Origin: Neostapfia colusana
Lineage: Eukaryota > Streptophyta > Magnoliopsida > Poales > Poaceae
Assembly: GCA_030760725.1 (NCBI GenBank)
Contig: JASWHV010000003.1
Coordinates: forward strand, 63,383,264-63,447,263
Length of the DNA: 64,000 nt
Direction of reading: 5' to 3'
Shown here: one piece after another, positions 11,468 to 21,889 of the stretch
Numbering within the stretch: position 1 is the stretch's first letter
Layout of the letters: the number at the start of each line of letters is the position of its first letter
The notes under the pieces: generated by a model
Database searches by the model: none
Told to the model about the DNA's origin: nothing
The model's input: the letters and a program-made list of their open reading frames with translations, nothing else
Made by a program: the position numbers and the translations under genes

Positions 11468-11660
11468 CACTACAAGAAACACGGACATTTACCATGGTTA
11501 AGTTTATTTATGATGGCCAGATTTAGCCATCCTAAATAACAGCTTACTTACGACGGCCTGACCTAGGCTGTCATAAGTTAGCAATTACTTACGATGGTCT
11601 GACTTTGACCGTCGTAAATAAGCTTATTTACGACGGCCGGTGTCTAGGCCGTGGTAAATA
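11468..11660 (+). repeat. CACTA-2 5' terminus and subterminal repeats
   Basis: The CACTACAAGAAA terminus is followed by several direct and inverted units close to ACTTACGACGGCC and GCCGTCGTAAATA. The unit resembles that of CACTA-1 but with TTTACGACGG in place of TATACGACGG, so the two elements are related but belong to different subfamilies. Confidence 0.82.
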
Positions 11661-11779
11661 GAGGCCTTATACCCCGCCCCGAGCCCCGCGCCCATCTCTT
11701 TTCTTCGCCCGCTCCCGACTGCGCCATCTATTCTTCCTCGCGCCGCCACCGCCACATCCTCGCAGGCCTCGCCGCTGCC
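11661..11779. other. GC-rich 5' region of CACTA-2
   Basis: A GC- and CCGCC-rich leader between the subterminal repeats and the solo LTR start. No gene is supported. It ends in CTGCC (11775-11779), the left candidate target duplication of the solo LTR. Confidence 0.4.
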
Positions 11780-14700
11780 TGTAACAGACAAAATTTGAGG
11801 GAACAAGATTCGCTTGAAATTTGAATTTAAAATACCAAACAGCAAAAAGAAAAAGAAAAAGAAAACCAAAACTCCTCCCCCAGCAAGGCCCACTCCCTTT
11901 CCCCTGCAGCCCGGCCCGCTTTTCCCCCTCTTCCTCCATGCGGCCCGCAAGCCGGCCCGTCCCTCTGTGCCTATCCCCTTCCTCCCGCACGCGCACGCTC
12001 CGCCGGCTCCAACCCAGGAATCCCGGCGATGGGAGCTCGCACCGTCGCATCACCGTGCCGCCGGGCACTTAATCGAACCCTGCTCGCCATCACTCACCCG
12101 TTTGTGGCCATTAAGCTGCCTCAGCGCCTCTCCCGATTTGTCGCGCGCGCCCGAAATATCCCCGCCACCACTGCCTCCAACAAACCTCCTTTGCCGACTA
12201 TAAAAGGAGCCCCATCCCTTCCGAGCTCGGTCGCCACACCACAGAGGCACCTCCATCCGCTAACGCCGGCACCGAGAGCCAAGCCGAGCGCCTCGATTCG
12301 AAGCCTCCCGCTTTCTTCCTCAAGGTCGGCTGCCGGAGAAATTTGCCACCGGTAAGACTCCTCCTTTCCCCCTCTCCCCTTCCCTAGCATCCCTAGAACC
12401 CCACTGAGCTTCACTGCCCGCTAGAACTCGCGCTAGGGGTCTGTAGGGTGCTCGCACTGCGTGCCGTCACCCACCTCCGCCGCGCGCCGTCGCGGGCCTC
12501 CGTGGGGCACTCTCCAGCCTGGCCGAGCCTGCCAACCTCACCCACAGGCCCTCGCACACGCGCCCGACACACTGAACCGAAGGAAAACACGCACAACCGT
12601 GGGTTCAACTAACGCCGCCACCTCCGCCCACTCCGGCGAGCCGCTGGCGACGCTCCGGCGACCGCCCTAGTCACACACCATGACCACGTGCCTCCCCACA
12701 TAGCGTAGACCATCGACATGTAATCCGTTAGGCAGTGCAAAGGAAAAACTGCAGCTCCGGCTAGCCAGCGGCGAGCCTCGCCGGTCGGACGCCATGTCAC
12801 CTCTCCAAAGCCTACATGGCGTCACGTGTCGCCTAGGTGGCAGCGCACAGCAGCTACTCTGCCAATGTGTCATCCTAGTCGGCCGCCACATCATCCTAGT
12901 CCACAGGAATCAAGGGAAAATAGCTCGGTAGACACGGTCCACATGCACCAGAGGCACACACGCACACACTGAATCCCTGGCCCACGAGCTGCGCAGGGAA
13001 CTGCTACAGCCACACCCTAGTGTACACAAGGCTCCATAAAATGCACTTTTAAGTGCAGAAAAAATTTAGAAAAATTCTAAAAATAGAAATAGACTATTAG
13101 AGCATGGTGGCAGGGGAAGTGGCCTAGGTAAATTCTGGACAATTTTTAATTGCTAATAACTGCGCTAGCTCGTATAATTCACTAAGAAGGACTAAGGGAA
13201 GAAAGGGCTTAGCATCCCAAATGATGATATTACCCCATTAAGCTCCAAATAAGGCATACTTGTCGATTAAAAATCCTTTAGGGTCCCCTACAACCACATT
13301 ACTAGGATTTTGCTTGAAATTCTTGGACTTTCTCGAATTTAGCTCTTATTCGTGCAACTCCGTACTGTAGCAATCGAAGAGTTCGACGAGGAACCAGAGG
13401 ACCCAGACTATGAGGAACTTCTAGAAGCCTGTGAAGGCAAGCTCTAATTCCTTGCTCATGATTGCTCCTATGATTTTGCAAATACTCCTATTAGCCAGTT
13501 TTCCGTGGCTATTTTTAAATATTGTTGTAGCTAAGACCCACTTTATTAGTGATAGTGTCATTACGTCAGTAGCCTGGCCGACGCGGTAGTTTTATAACTT
13601 CATGATGATGATTTGATATCGATGGTGGTTACTTGCTCTTCGATAACGTAGCTCGATGTCATCAGCTAATCGTTATACTAGCAAGTAGCATGCTATCGCT
13701 CATCATCCAAGGCCAGAAGATTTGCATGGTGACAGTCACATGAATGATATGTGAAGTACCACAGACGCTTCCTCGATCTTCATGAATTACCTCCTTAATA
13801 CATTAAGGTCCCGTCATCGCACTATAATGTGATGATGTGTGTGCTCCTTTGAAAGTAGAATGCTTAGGGACCCCTGTGATGTTTGCATCGCAACATACTG
13901 CAACTATTCACCAGATTTGTGAAAAGTGTTAAAAGGTGTCTTGGTGGTGTGAATTAGAAAGTGGGATGGGGGAATTATTCCAACAACTGGTGTTAGGTGA
14001 GGTGGGAAAGGAATGGTTGAGGCGGGATATGGTGATTGAGTAGTCGTGTGCTTCGGTGTAGTCCACCTACCTTGGACTTGATGGATCCGCCTCACCAACA
14101 TAAGGACCGGGTCATATGACCTCATCATAGTGATTTCGTACAACCATAGAACATGTACGGGCAGGACTCCCTCTACCTTCTTGGTGACTTCCACATGAGC
14201 AATCTGGTGGCCAGTAGGGCATGGGAGACCAGGAAAAGACACAGGGGACTCATTACCCGTGATCCGGCTGGAAGAGTAATTGCCCAAATATCCCCTGGGT
14301 GCGTCCCGAGGTGTGATTGTGGGGTTACTCGGGGAATATGAGGCAAATGTTGCGTTACTTACTTGCTAGGAATGCATGACGTGTGGGTAAAGTGTACAAC
14401 CTCTACAGAGTGTTAACATCCGGATAACCGTTGTCACGGTCTTGACACACTATGTCATGAGCTCCTGTTTATTAGCCTTAATATGTTTCCTTGATGTAGA
14501 TTGTGTGGCAGTATTTGCTGTGTTTTGGATACTATGGCAGTGAGCCGGAACTAGTAGGGCCATGGGCTCGAACACTCGAATAAAACATAGTGAATTGGCG
14601 GGATGGAGTTCAACTCCCCAGGTCCCACCAACTAAAATCATGATTCAGTTACCCCTTTGCCTTGCAAACCGCTTTCAAAAGAGACCCTGCATAAATGCTC

Positions 14701-14985
14701 TTTGGAAACTCTAAGCCGTATGGCCATGTCATGCTACAATCCCTTGCATGAAACACTTCCCCTTGAGTAGTGCTAGAGCTTGTTGAGTACCTTTCATACT
14801 CATTCTTTCTTAATTTGAAATCCACAGAAGATGGAGAAGAAGAGGATGAAGGAGGCGAAGCATGCATCGATGACGAGTAGGTCTAGTCCTGTTCCGCTGT
14901 TGTTCAACCTTATTTCTGTTTTCAGTGGCCTTGCAAGGCTTGCAGATTGTAATCTAAGACATGCTTATAAGACCATAATGGTCCT
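11780..14985 (+). repeat. Tekay-type solo LTR, left part
   Basis: It starts TGTAACAGAC, has a GC-rich promoter region with TATAAAAGG at 12199, then a long AT-richer tail (13050-14985). The LTR continues at 47713-47803 after removal of element A, whose GTCCT target duplication flanks the break. Total LTR length would be about 3.3 kb, and no gag or pol accompanies it, so it is best read as a solo LTR left by LTR-LTR recombination. Assignment to the Tekay/Del chromovirus type rests on general LTR resemblance. The many short GC-rich reading frames here are not genes. Confidence 0.62.
12199..12207 (+). promoter_or_regulatory. TATA box of the Tekay-type solo LTR
   Basis: TATAAAAGG lies within a GC-rich stretch, in the right strand and place for the U3 promoter of this LTR. 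Confidence 0.5.
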
Positions 14986-16522
14986 TGTCGAAGCGTCTGT
15001 GGTCGACATTTCCCCCGGGCCTGCTCTACGCAGCCCGCGGAGGTTCTTTTTCGGAGGGGCTAGTCCTCTTGGAGGGTCTCACCGGAGTGGACGAAGGAAA
15101 GAGATGAATGACACAAGGATTTTTACGTGGTTTGGGCCGCCGGAGCGTAAAACCCTACGTCCACGGTGAGCATAGTTGCTCGTTGTATTGCTTGGCGCTT
15201 AGAACCGGAGTTCTAAACTTGGGGATGAGCTGAATGTCTAATTGTAAGGTGGCAAACTGCCGAACCTCTTGCAACGTTGCCTACCCGAGCCTTTTATAGT
15301 CCAAGGCTTGGGTGGCTTAAAAAGTGGGCCCCGGGACCCGACAGGTAGTCCCGGGGCGATTTCCTGCCATCTACCGTATCTCGCAGTGAATGCCGGTAGC
15401 TGTCTCTGGCGGTAGCTTCTTATCCTTCGCCCTGTCTCCCTGCCCACGCCGCAAGCTAGGCGTATTGGTTTATGATGGCAGGGGCGGCAGGGCGTGTCTT
15501 GTCGCAGTATTTATTGGTCTACTGCTCCTGGCACTGTGCGCCTGTCTTGACTGTGACTGGTCACAGTGCCTCTTGACAGGCGTGCGCCACGTCTCCGCGC
15601 CTTGGGAAGGCGCGGGTCTTTAATGTTGCGCCTTGGGAAGGCGCGTACTCCTGCTGCTTACCGCGCCGGGGCAGGCAGCGCGGCTCTGCTGGCCACGTGG
15701 TGGGCCCGGAGCTCACCCCAAAGGAGAGGGGAGGTCCGGCCCCACTGGACACGTGGAGCCTTCGGAGCTCACCCCCGCGGAGGGGGGAGGTCAGGCTCTG
15801 CTGCCCACGTGGCGGGCCCGGAGTTCACCTCTGAGGAGAGGGGAGGTCTGGCCCCGCTGGACACGTGGAGCCTTCGGAGCTCTCCCCCGCGGACGGGGAG
15901 AGGTCCGGCTCTGCTGGCCACGTGGCGGGCTCGGAGCTCTCCTCTAAGGAGAGGGGGAGCTCCAGCCCCACTGGGCACGTGGATCCTTTTGAGCTCACCC
16001 CCGCGGAGGGGGGAGGTCCGACTCTGCTGGCCATGTGGCAGGCCCGGAGCTCTCCTCTGAGGAGAGGGGGAGCTTCGGCCCCGCTGGACATGTGGAGCCT
16101 TCGGAGCAAACCCCCGTGGAGGAGGGAGGTCCGGCTCTGCTGGCCATGTGGCGGGCCCGGAGCTCTCCTCTGAGGAGAGGGGGAGCTCCGGCCCCGCTGG
16201 ACACGTGGAGCCTTCGGAGCTCACCCCCACGGAGGGGGGAGCTCCGGCTCTGCTGGCCACGTGGCGGGCCCGAAGCTCTCCTCTGAGGAGAGGGGGAGCT
16301 CCGACCCCGCTGGACACGTGGAGCCTTCGGAGCTCACCCCCGCGGAGGGGGAGGTCCGGCTCTGCTGGCCAGGTGGCGGGCCTGGAGCTCTCCTTTGAGG
16401 AGAGGGGAGGCCCGATCCCGCTGGACACGTGGTGCCCTCGGAGCTCACTCCTGCGGAGGGGGTGAGGTCCTCAGACGGTTTTGTCCGATGCGCGGGGGTA
16501 CCCGGTATTGAGGGTACTGACA
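14986..16522 (-). repeat. Element A 3' LTR
   Basis: A 1537-base LTR. On the minus strand it begins TGTCAGTACC (family consensus TGTCGGTACC) and ends TTCGACA. The first 94 bases from the left end differ from the 5' LTR copy at 7 positions by my count. A tandem G-box array (about 15680-16480) fills U3; TATAAAAGG on the minus strand is at 15290-15298. Confidence 0.92.
15680..16480. repeat. U3 tandem array (period about 113 bp) in element A 3' LTR
   Basis: About seven units, each made of two half units. One half has GGCCACGTGGCGGGCC followed by GAGCTCTCCTCTGAGGAGAG. The other has GGACACGTGGAGCCTTC followed by a CCCCGCGGAGGGGG palindrome. Each half unit carries one CACGTG(G) G-box, or a CATGTG variant. 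Because the period is not a multiple of three, long Pro/Arg/Ser-rich frames stay open in several frames; they are not genes. Confidence 0.9.
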
Positions 16523-16541
16523 GTGGCCCCCGGGCCCATCT
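16523..16541 (-). other. Element A polypurine tract
   Basis: On the minus strand AGATGGGCCCGGGGGCCAC directly precedes the 3' LTR start. The same tract stands before the 3' LTRs of D (33694-33714) and E (35368-35387), which supports its role as plus-strand primer. Confidence 0.8.
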
Positions 16542-16959
16542 CTGGGGAGGTAACGAGCCCGAGGTGGGGCCTTCACCTTTCCTATCCCGCGCACTTTCTT
16601 CAAACTTCCTTGACCCGTTGCCTGGGCAACGGAAGGTTGTGGGGTCTTGACTCTTGCTTTGAAAGTTGCTTTTACTGCGGCGGTTTCCAAGGCTGCCACT
16701 ACTCCACGTCGCAGCGCCTTGCGAGGAACCCCCGAGTTGTCCGCTTGGGCCCACTTGTCATCGTCGCTGGGGCTTGGACCTGAGGCGTTCACCCCGAGCG
16801 GCGCATACGAAGCGTTTCGAATCGCCTCTGGGAGGTTAAAAGGGGATTCCTTCTGCATCGCAGGCTTCCCTTTGCACATCTCCCTACACCTGATCCTTCC
16901 GGATTTTTCTGTGCGCCCAAGCCTTCTCTGCCTTCCATGTTCTTGACTGTTCGTCTCCG
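16542..16959 (+). other. Untranslated region upstream of the element A antisense gene
   Basis: Non-coding spacer between the polypurine tract and the antisense ATG at 16960. Its left part is partly shared with D and E. It would contain the promoter and leader of the antisense gene; no clear TATA box is seen. Confidence 0.4.
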
Positions 16960-19900
16960 ATGGCTTCCAACTTGCCTCCGCCATGCATCGCCCGGACAAA
17001 AGACCTTGGGACGGTGCGCAAGCTGCTGGGATGGCACTCAGAGGAGCAGAGGCGCTGTCTTCAGCGGGGATCTCTCCCCCTGCGTCTGGAGAGGGGGGAG
17101 ACCGTCTTCTTCGCCGCCTACGCCTTGGCGGGGTTCGTCCCGCCGATTTCCTTTTTCTTCGTGACTCTGCTGGAGACGTACGGCCTACCATCTTCGTGCA
17201 CTTCTGCGAGATGTTCGTGGGAGTGCGCGCTTCAGTGACGCTTTTCCGTCACTTCTTCGTGCTGCGGACGACTGGGCGCGGCTCAAAGAATCAACTGGGC
17301 ACCTACTACTTCCAGCACCGCTGCAAGGATCCGAAGGTCTCCGGGTACCTTCTGCTCTTCAGCGCCTCGAGGTGGGAAGGCTGGAGGGACGACTGGGTGA
17401 TCGTGAAGACCGATGAGCACAATCGCCTCCAGTTGCCGACTGATGCTCCATTCACCAGGCGTCGCTTCTGGGAGGATAGTCCGGAGCTGGAGCCGGAGTA
17501 CGCTCCAGTCCTGGAGCGGGTCCAGTTCTTAGCGGATCAGGGGCTGACATCCCTGATGGTACTGGCGGACTTCTTGTCGCGCCGCCTTGCGCCACTGCAA
17601 CAGCGCAGTCGTTCGACGTGGTACTACACCGGCGAGCACGACTGCACCAGGCTGGAGATGGGTCTAGGCTCTGACCCATCCGCCAAGCTGCTGTAGGAGA
17701 TGGTGATGAGGGTAAGCAGTGAATTCATCGATGGCGGCTCCCTCACATTCCTAGCTTCCTGCGTCCCTCTTTTCATGGATCCGACGTGGAGGGCGAAGCT
17801 GCTGCGGGAGATGCCGACGCTGGACGATATCGGGATCGCCATGCGCCAGGTCAGAGATGCCTTCCGAGGAATCTCGATCCCCGGGGTTGACCGTTCCGGA
17901 GAACGGCGCGAGGGGTCGGCCGATGCCCAATCCGCGCTGAGGAGCGACAGAGCTTGGCCTGCTGACAAGGGGAAGGAGCCGGGCTCCAGTTCGCTGAAGA
18001 GGAAGCGCTTCCGGTCTCCACCGAGGGCGTCGTTCGCGCCGAGCCAGGGGACCGGAGCCCCCCCTCCCCCGCGCTCTTCATCGGAAGGCATCGGCTCGTC
18101 GGGCGGCGACCCCAAGAGGCCTCGGGTCTTCCACGCCGACGGGACTCCTCTTGGACAGCGGCGGTCGGAGGAGCCCCGGGCGTCCCACCCTCCTTCCACA
18201 GATGGTGGAGCTCCGAGGAGGGACGCCGGTGCTGCGGTGTCCGGGGCTGAGCCAGGGGCTCAGGCGCGCAGGTCGTCGAGTGTCCCTGCTGCAGGCTCGG
18301 CAGGCGGCGGCGCCAGAGGGAGCGCAGCCGGGACTCGTCCGGGGACGCAGGTGCCCCGGGCTTCAGGGGCTGGTTCGGCGAGCAGCGCCAGAAGTGCTGC
18401 CGGCGGGAGCTCCGCTGCTCCGTCTCCTAGGGGGGCTCCGGGAGCATCCCATGCTCCGCCAGTCCAGGTGCCTTCAGCGCAGTCCCTAGCAGCGACGGTA
18501 GGCTCCGGCGGCCCTGCCCTGGCTCGGAAGCCAGGGCTTCATGCCCGCTGGAGTGTTCATGTTCCTCGGTAAGTTTCCACTCACCAGATCTTAGTACTTG
18601 CGTACTTCTTTTCTTGTCTTGAGAGCTCCCTGTGCTTGCAGGGATTCGTCGGCTGCCGGGGACGCGTCTGTTCCCCGGCCACCTCCGGTTGGCAGGGGCC
18701 CAGTGCCACAGCGTCAGGACGCTGCGGCAGCATCACCGGCCCCCGTGCAGGTCCAGATGTCTCCTCCTTCTGGCCCGGCGGAACCGGCTTCTGTGATGGC
18801 GGTGGCGCCCGCTCCTCCTCCTTCGCCAGCTCGGGAGCTGGCGGCTGATGAGGACTTGGCGGAGCAGGCTGACAGCGACCGGCCTTCAGGTGCTGATGCA
18901 GGAGGAGCTGACGCAAGTCTTCAGGATGGCGGTGAGCAGGGGCGCGTCGGGACTGGCCATGCCTCGGCGCCGTCTTCTCCAGATCGTCGGATCGTCGCGG
19001 TTTCCGTGGAGGCTGCGGTGCCGGAGTCTCCTCCGTCGGATGACGACGTCATGGAGGAGGTCTTCGGCGCGGCTTCAGCCTCTGCCGCCCCTCTGCCCCT
19101 GGCAGATGCACTGGAGCTCGCCCAGTCCAGCATCCGACAGGTCCAGGCTGCGCTCGAGCACGAGCGGGAGGCCTTGGCGGATGAGAGGGACTGCCTCCGC
19201 GGTTGGGGGCGGCTCTTGAAGCTGCGGACCCGAGAGGTCGAGGAGGATCTCGACGCTAAGCAGGCCAGGCTCGATGCTGAGGAGGAGCTCCTCAAAGTGC
19301 AGAGGAGAGCCGTGGACCGCCTGGACGCCGAGACCCGGCGGATTATGCAGGAGGCCTGTGAGGCCTATGACAGTGTCCGGGCCCTCTCTGACGCCAACGA
19401 GGAGATGCGGCTGCAGCTGGTGCGCCGTGAGTGCGCCGTCGCAGATCGGGAGCGTGCCGTGGCGGCCAAGGAGAAGGAGGTCGCCGAGCAGCTAGAGGCT
19501 GGAGAAGGTGACCTGAAGGCTAAGAGCTGGAACTCCGGGAGGCTTCCTTGGCCGAAAGGGAGGAGCAGGTCGCCCGGGACCGCCAAGCGGTGCTGGACCG
19601 GGAGCTTGCTGCTGACTTCCGGGCGTCGGAGTTGGAGAGGCTCGCCCGGGACTTTGCGATGAAGGAGAGGAGGTTCGCCGAGGAAGGTCTTGGCGCCCTG
19701 CTGGCGGCTCACCAGGAGGTGGAGCAGCTCCGAGCTTCGCGGACCATCGAGGCCCGAGCAGTCTGGGACTTCGTCGGCCAGGCGGAGTCTGCCCTGGTGC
19801 CTCTTGGCTTCAGCCCCGTGAGGACGGGGGCTCCGGCGCAAGAGGTAGTCCAGGCGATCTCGGCGATCGAGTCCATCGGCGCCAAGTTGGAGAGGTTGGA

Positions 19901-20120
19901 GGCCATGATCGTCAATGAGCTCGAGGTCGAGGGGAGGAGCCTAGCGAAAGAGGTCGCCGCACACGTGCTGATGTGCTTCTGCAGCTGGGACTCCTCCATC
20001 TCTCTGGAGCCCGTGGTGCAGGGCCCCGTCGCCGAGCAGGAGGAGGTCGCCAGGGCCGGAGTCGGAGACGTCGCCGCCCTCGTCACGTCTAGGTTCCAGC
20101 GGGAGGCCGGGGACTCCTAG
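16960..20120 (+). pseudogene. Antisense gene of element A: PF04195 (Transposase_28)-like domain plus coiled coil, one intron
   Basis: It lies on the strand opposite to gag-pol, between integrase and the 3' LTR. Exon 1 (16960-18568) starts MASNLPP and reads FFAAYALAGFVPPISFFF. A frameshift near 17180 leads to FVHFCEMFVGV, LFRHFFVLRTTG and DQGLTSLMVLADFL, the block set of the putative gypsy-type transposon domain PF04195. There is a TAG at 17694 in place of a likely Gln codon. A basic Ser/Pro/Gly-rich region follows. The intron is 18569-18641. Exon 2 encodes an Ala/Pro region, then a long Glu/Arg/Leu-rich coiled coil (about 19090-19960); a one-base loss near 19525 shifts the frame to that of 19548-20120. 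Its role in the element life cycle is not known. Confidence 0.82.
18569..18641 (+). other. Intron in the element A antisense gene
   Basis: Donor CTCG|GTAAGT at 18569 and acceptor TGCTTGCAG at 18641 (73 bases). Unspliced reading hits TAA immediately after the donor, while splicing gives VPR joined to DSSAAGD. Element D has an intron at the same place and phase (VPR joined to DSLITGN). Confidence 0.78.
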
Positions 20121-20354
20121 GCGCTCGCCCTTGTAGCTGAAGGGCCTTTGTATTTTTTGTTTTTTGTGTCTGTAAATCCAGCTCGTGGAGATTTTCAATG
20201 AACAGACTTTTATCTTGTGTGCCTGTGCTTGTTGCTTTCTTTTCATGGCTTGCCCTGCCCGAGTCCTTAGCTCCGTAAGGTCCTCGGGAGGTCTCCACTG
20301 ATCTCGAAGCTTGAACAGACACCTTCCTCGGCCCGTTGTTGACATAAAGACCCA
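20121..20354 (+). other. 3' region of the element A antisense gene
   Basis: T-rich text (TGTATTTTTTGTTTTTTGTG) follows the antisense stop, with AATGAACA near 20197 as a weak polyadenylation-like signal. No coding potential is seen. A similar block stands at the corresponding place in D (31080-31290) and E (36480-36620). Confidence 0.45.
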
Positions 20355-20870
20355 AGGGGTCTTCGGAGCTCGCCCCTGCGGAGAGGGCGAGGTCTGGCCC
20401 TTCTGGCCACGTGGCAGGCCTGGAGCTCTCCTCTAAGGAGAGGGGGAGCTCCGGCCCTACTGGACACGTGGCGCCTTCGGAGCTCACCCCCACGGGGGGG
20501 GGTCCGGATCCTCTGGCCACGTGGCAGGCCCAGAGCTCTCTTATGAGGAGAGGGGGAGCCCCGACCCTGCTTGGCACATGGCACCTCCAGAGCTCGCCCC
20601 CACGGGGGGGGGGGGGGGGGGGGGAGAGGTCCGGATCCTCTGGCCACGTGGCAGGCCCGGAGCTCTCCTCTGAGGAGAGGGGGGGCTCCGTCCCTGCTGG
20701 GCACGTGGTGCCTCCGGAGCTCGCCCCCACGGGGGAGGGGGGGAGGTCCGTATCCTCTAGCCACGTGGCAGTCCCGGAGCTCTCCTCTGAGTTGAGGGGG
20801 AGCTCCGGCCCTGCTGGACACGTGGCACCTTCGGAGCTCGCCCCCGTGGGGGGGCAAGGTTCGGTTCTTC
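20355..20870. repeat. Internal G-box tandem array of element A
   Basis: Five or so units built from the same GGCCACGTGGCAGGCC / GAGCTCTCCTCTGAGGAGAG / CACGTGGCGCC modules as the LTR array, but located between the antisense gene and integrase. It includes a run of 21 G at 20604-20624. Homologous arrays occupy the same place in D and E. Confidence 0.85.
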
Positions 20871-21889
20871 TGGTCTTGGGTTGGCGTCGGGAGCTCCAGT
20901 CTTCCCTTGTGCAGCCCCCGTAGTGGCCCACTGGTAGGTATGGCCAATGCTTTGGGCACACCTACCACATTCCTGCGGGGGAGCTAAGGCCAGGGCCCCC
21001 CTGTCCACCCGGAGCACACAGGTGTTGGAACCCCGGCTCCGGAGGTCCGGGAGGCCTCTCAGGAGGTCCTGCACACATGTAGGGGAAAGGTAATTTTGCT
21101 CGGGGGTTCTCCCTTCCCTGTCTTTTAGTCTTATTTGTCTTACAGTCCTGGACCAGTATACGGGGCTTGGGTAATTCAGTGCGCTCGGCACCGGAGGTCC
21201 GGCTCCCTCCGAGGTCTGGGTGCAACCGTCCGACCCCTAGTACTAGACCGTAGCGCTGGGGAGGCAGAGTGCACACGCTTTGGGTACGGAACTAGGCAAA
21301 GCAGGCTGCACATCCTGGACCCCCCGAGAGGAAAAGTGCGTATGCTTTGGGTACGGAACCAGGCAAAGCAGGCTATGCACCCTGGACCCCCCATGACTGG
21401 CGTAGGTTTTTCCTAGAGGTGACCAACTGGCGTCACAATACCTGACTGGGGGAGGTCCGAAAGGCCCCCTGGCCTTCGGCAGGTACCTCAAGCACGACCG
21501 CCTTCGGTTAGGATAGCAAATGCCGACTAGGGGTGAGAGTGGGAAAAGAGAGCCGGGTATACGATGAGCGTATACTGTCGGTGAGCGTGAGGAGGTGATC
21601 ATAAAAATTAATTCCATAATTTAAATGAACACATGAGAGAGCGTGGTAGGACAGGGTTCTTTCCATACATAAACATCCATAGGAGGAAGACAGGCTGTAC
21701 ATGGAGGCAACGACCCACCCCATTATGAAGGGGGGCAGGGCCTATGCGCTTAGGGTACGGAACCAGGCCAAGCTGGACGTAGTCCTGGACCACCCCCTAG
21801 GCCTTAGCTGCTCTGAGCGCTGTTCCTGGGCTCTATGGGATCTATTACAGAAAGAAGAGGAAACCTGTCCTACTACTGCTCTAGGGATA
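20871..21889 (-). other. Non-coding region downstream of element A integrase, with short tandem repeats
   Basis: No gene. A unit GTACGGAACCAGGCAAAGCA recurs at 21284, 21351 (period 67) and again, diverged, at 21755. The same repeat appears reversed in D at 30337-30440. It is 3' untranslated material relative to pol. Confidence 0.6.

Noticed and set aside
11624..12894. GC-rich frames that might be a host gene
   Set aside because: They lie in the promoter part of the Tekay-type LTR, have no domain or codon pattern, and overlap on both strands.
13904..14287. Frame on the minus strand in the solo LTR tail
   Set aside because: No domain, and the region is LTR sequence. Family-wide the tail is non-coding.
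15566..16754. Long Pro/Arg/Ser/Gly-rich frames on both strands across the element A 3' LTR
   Set aside because: They follow the 113-bp array, whose period is not a multiple of three, so several frames stay open by composition. The same occurs at 20089-20968, 26248-26976, 34947-35513 and 46748-47634.
17624..18199. Minus-strand frames opposite the element A antisense gene
   Set aside because: They are shadows of the coding strand; the plus strand matches the homologous gene in D.
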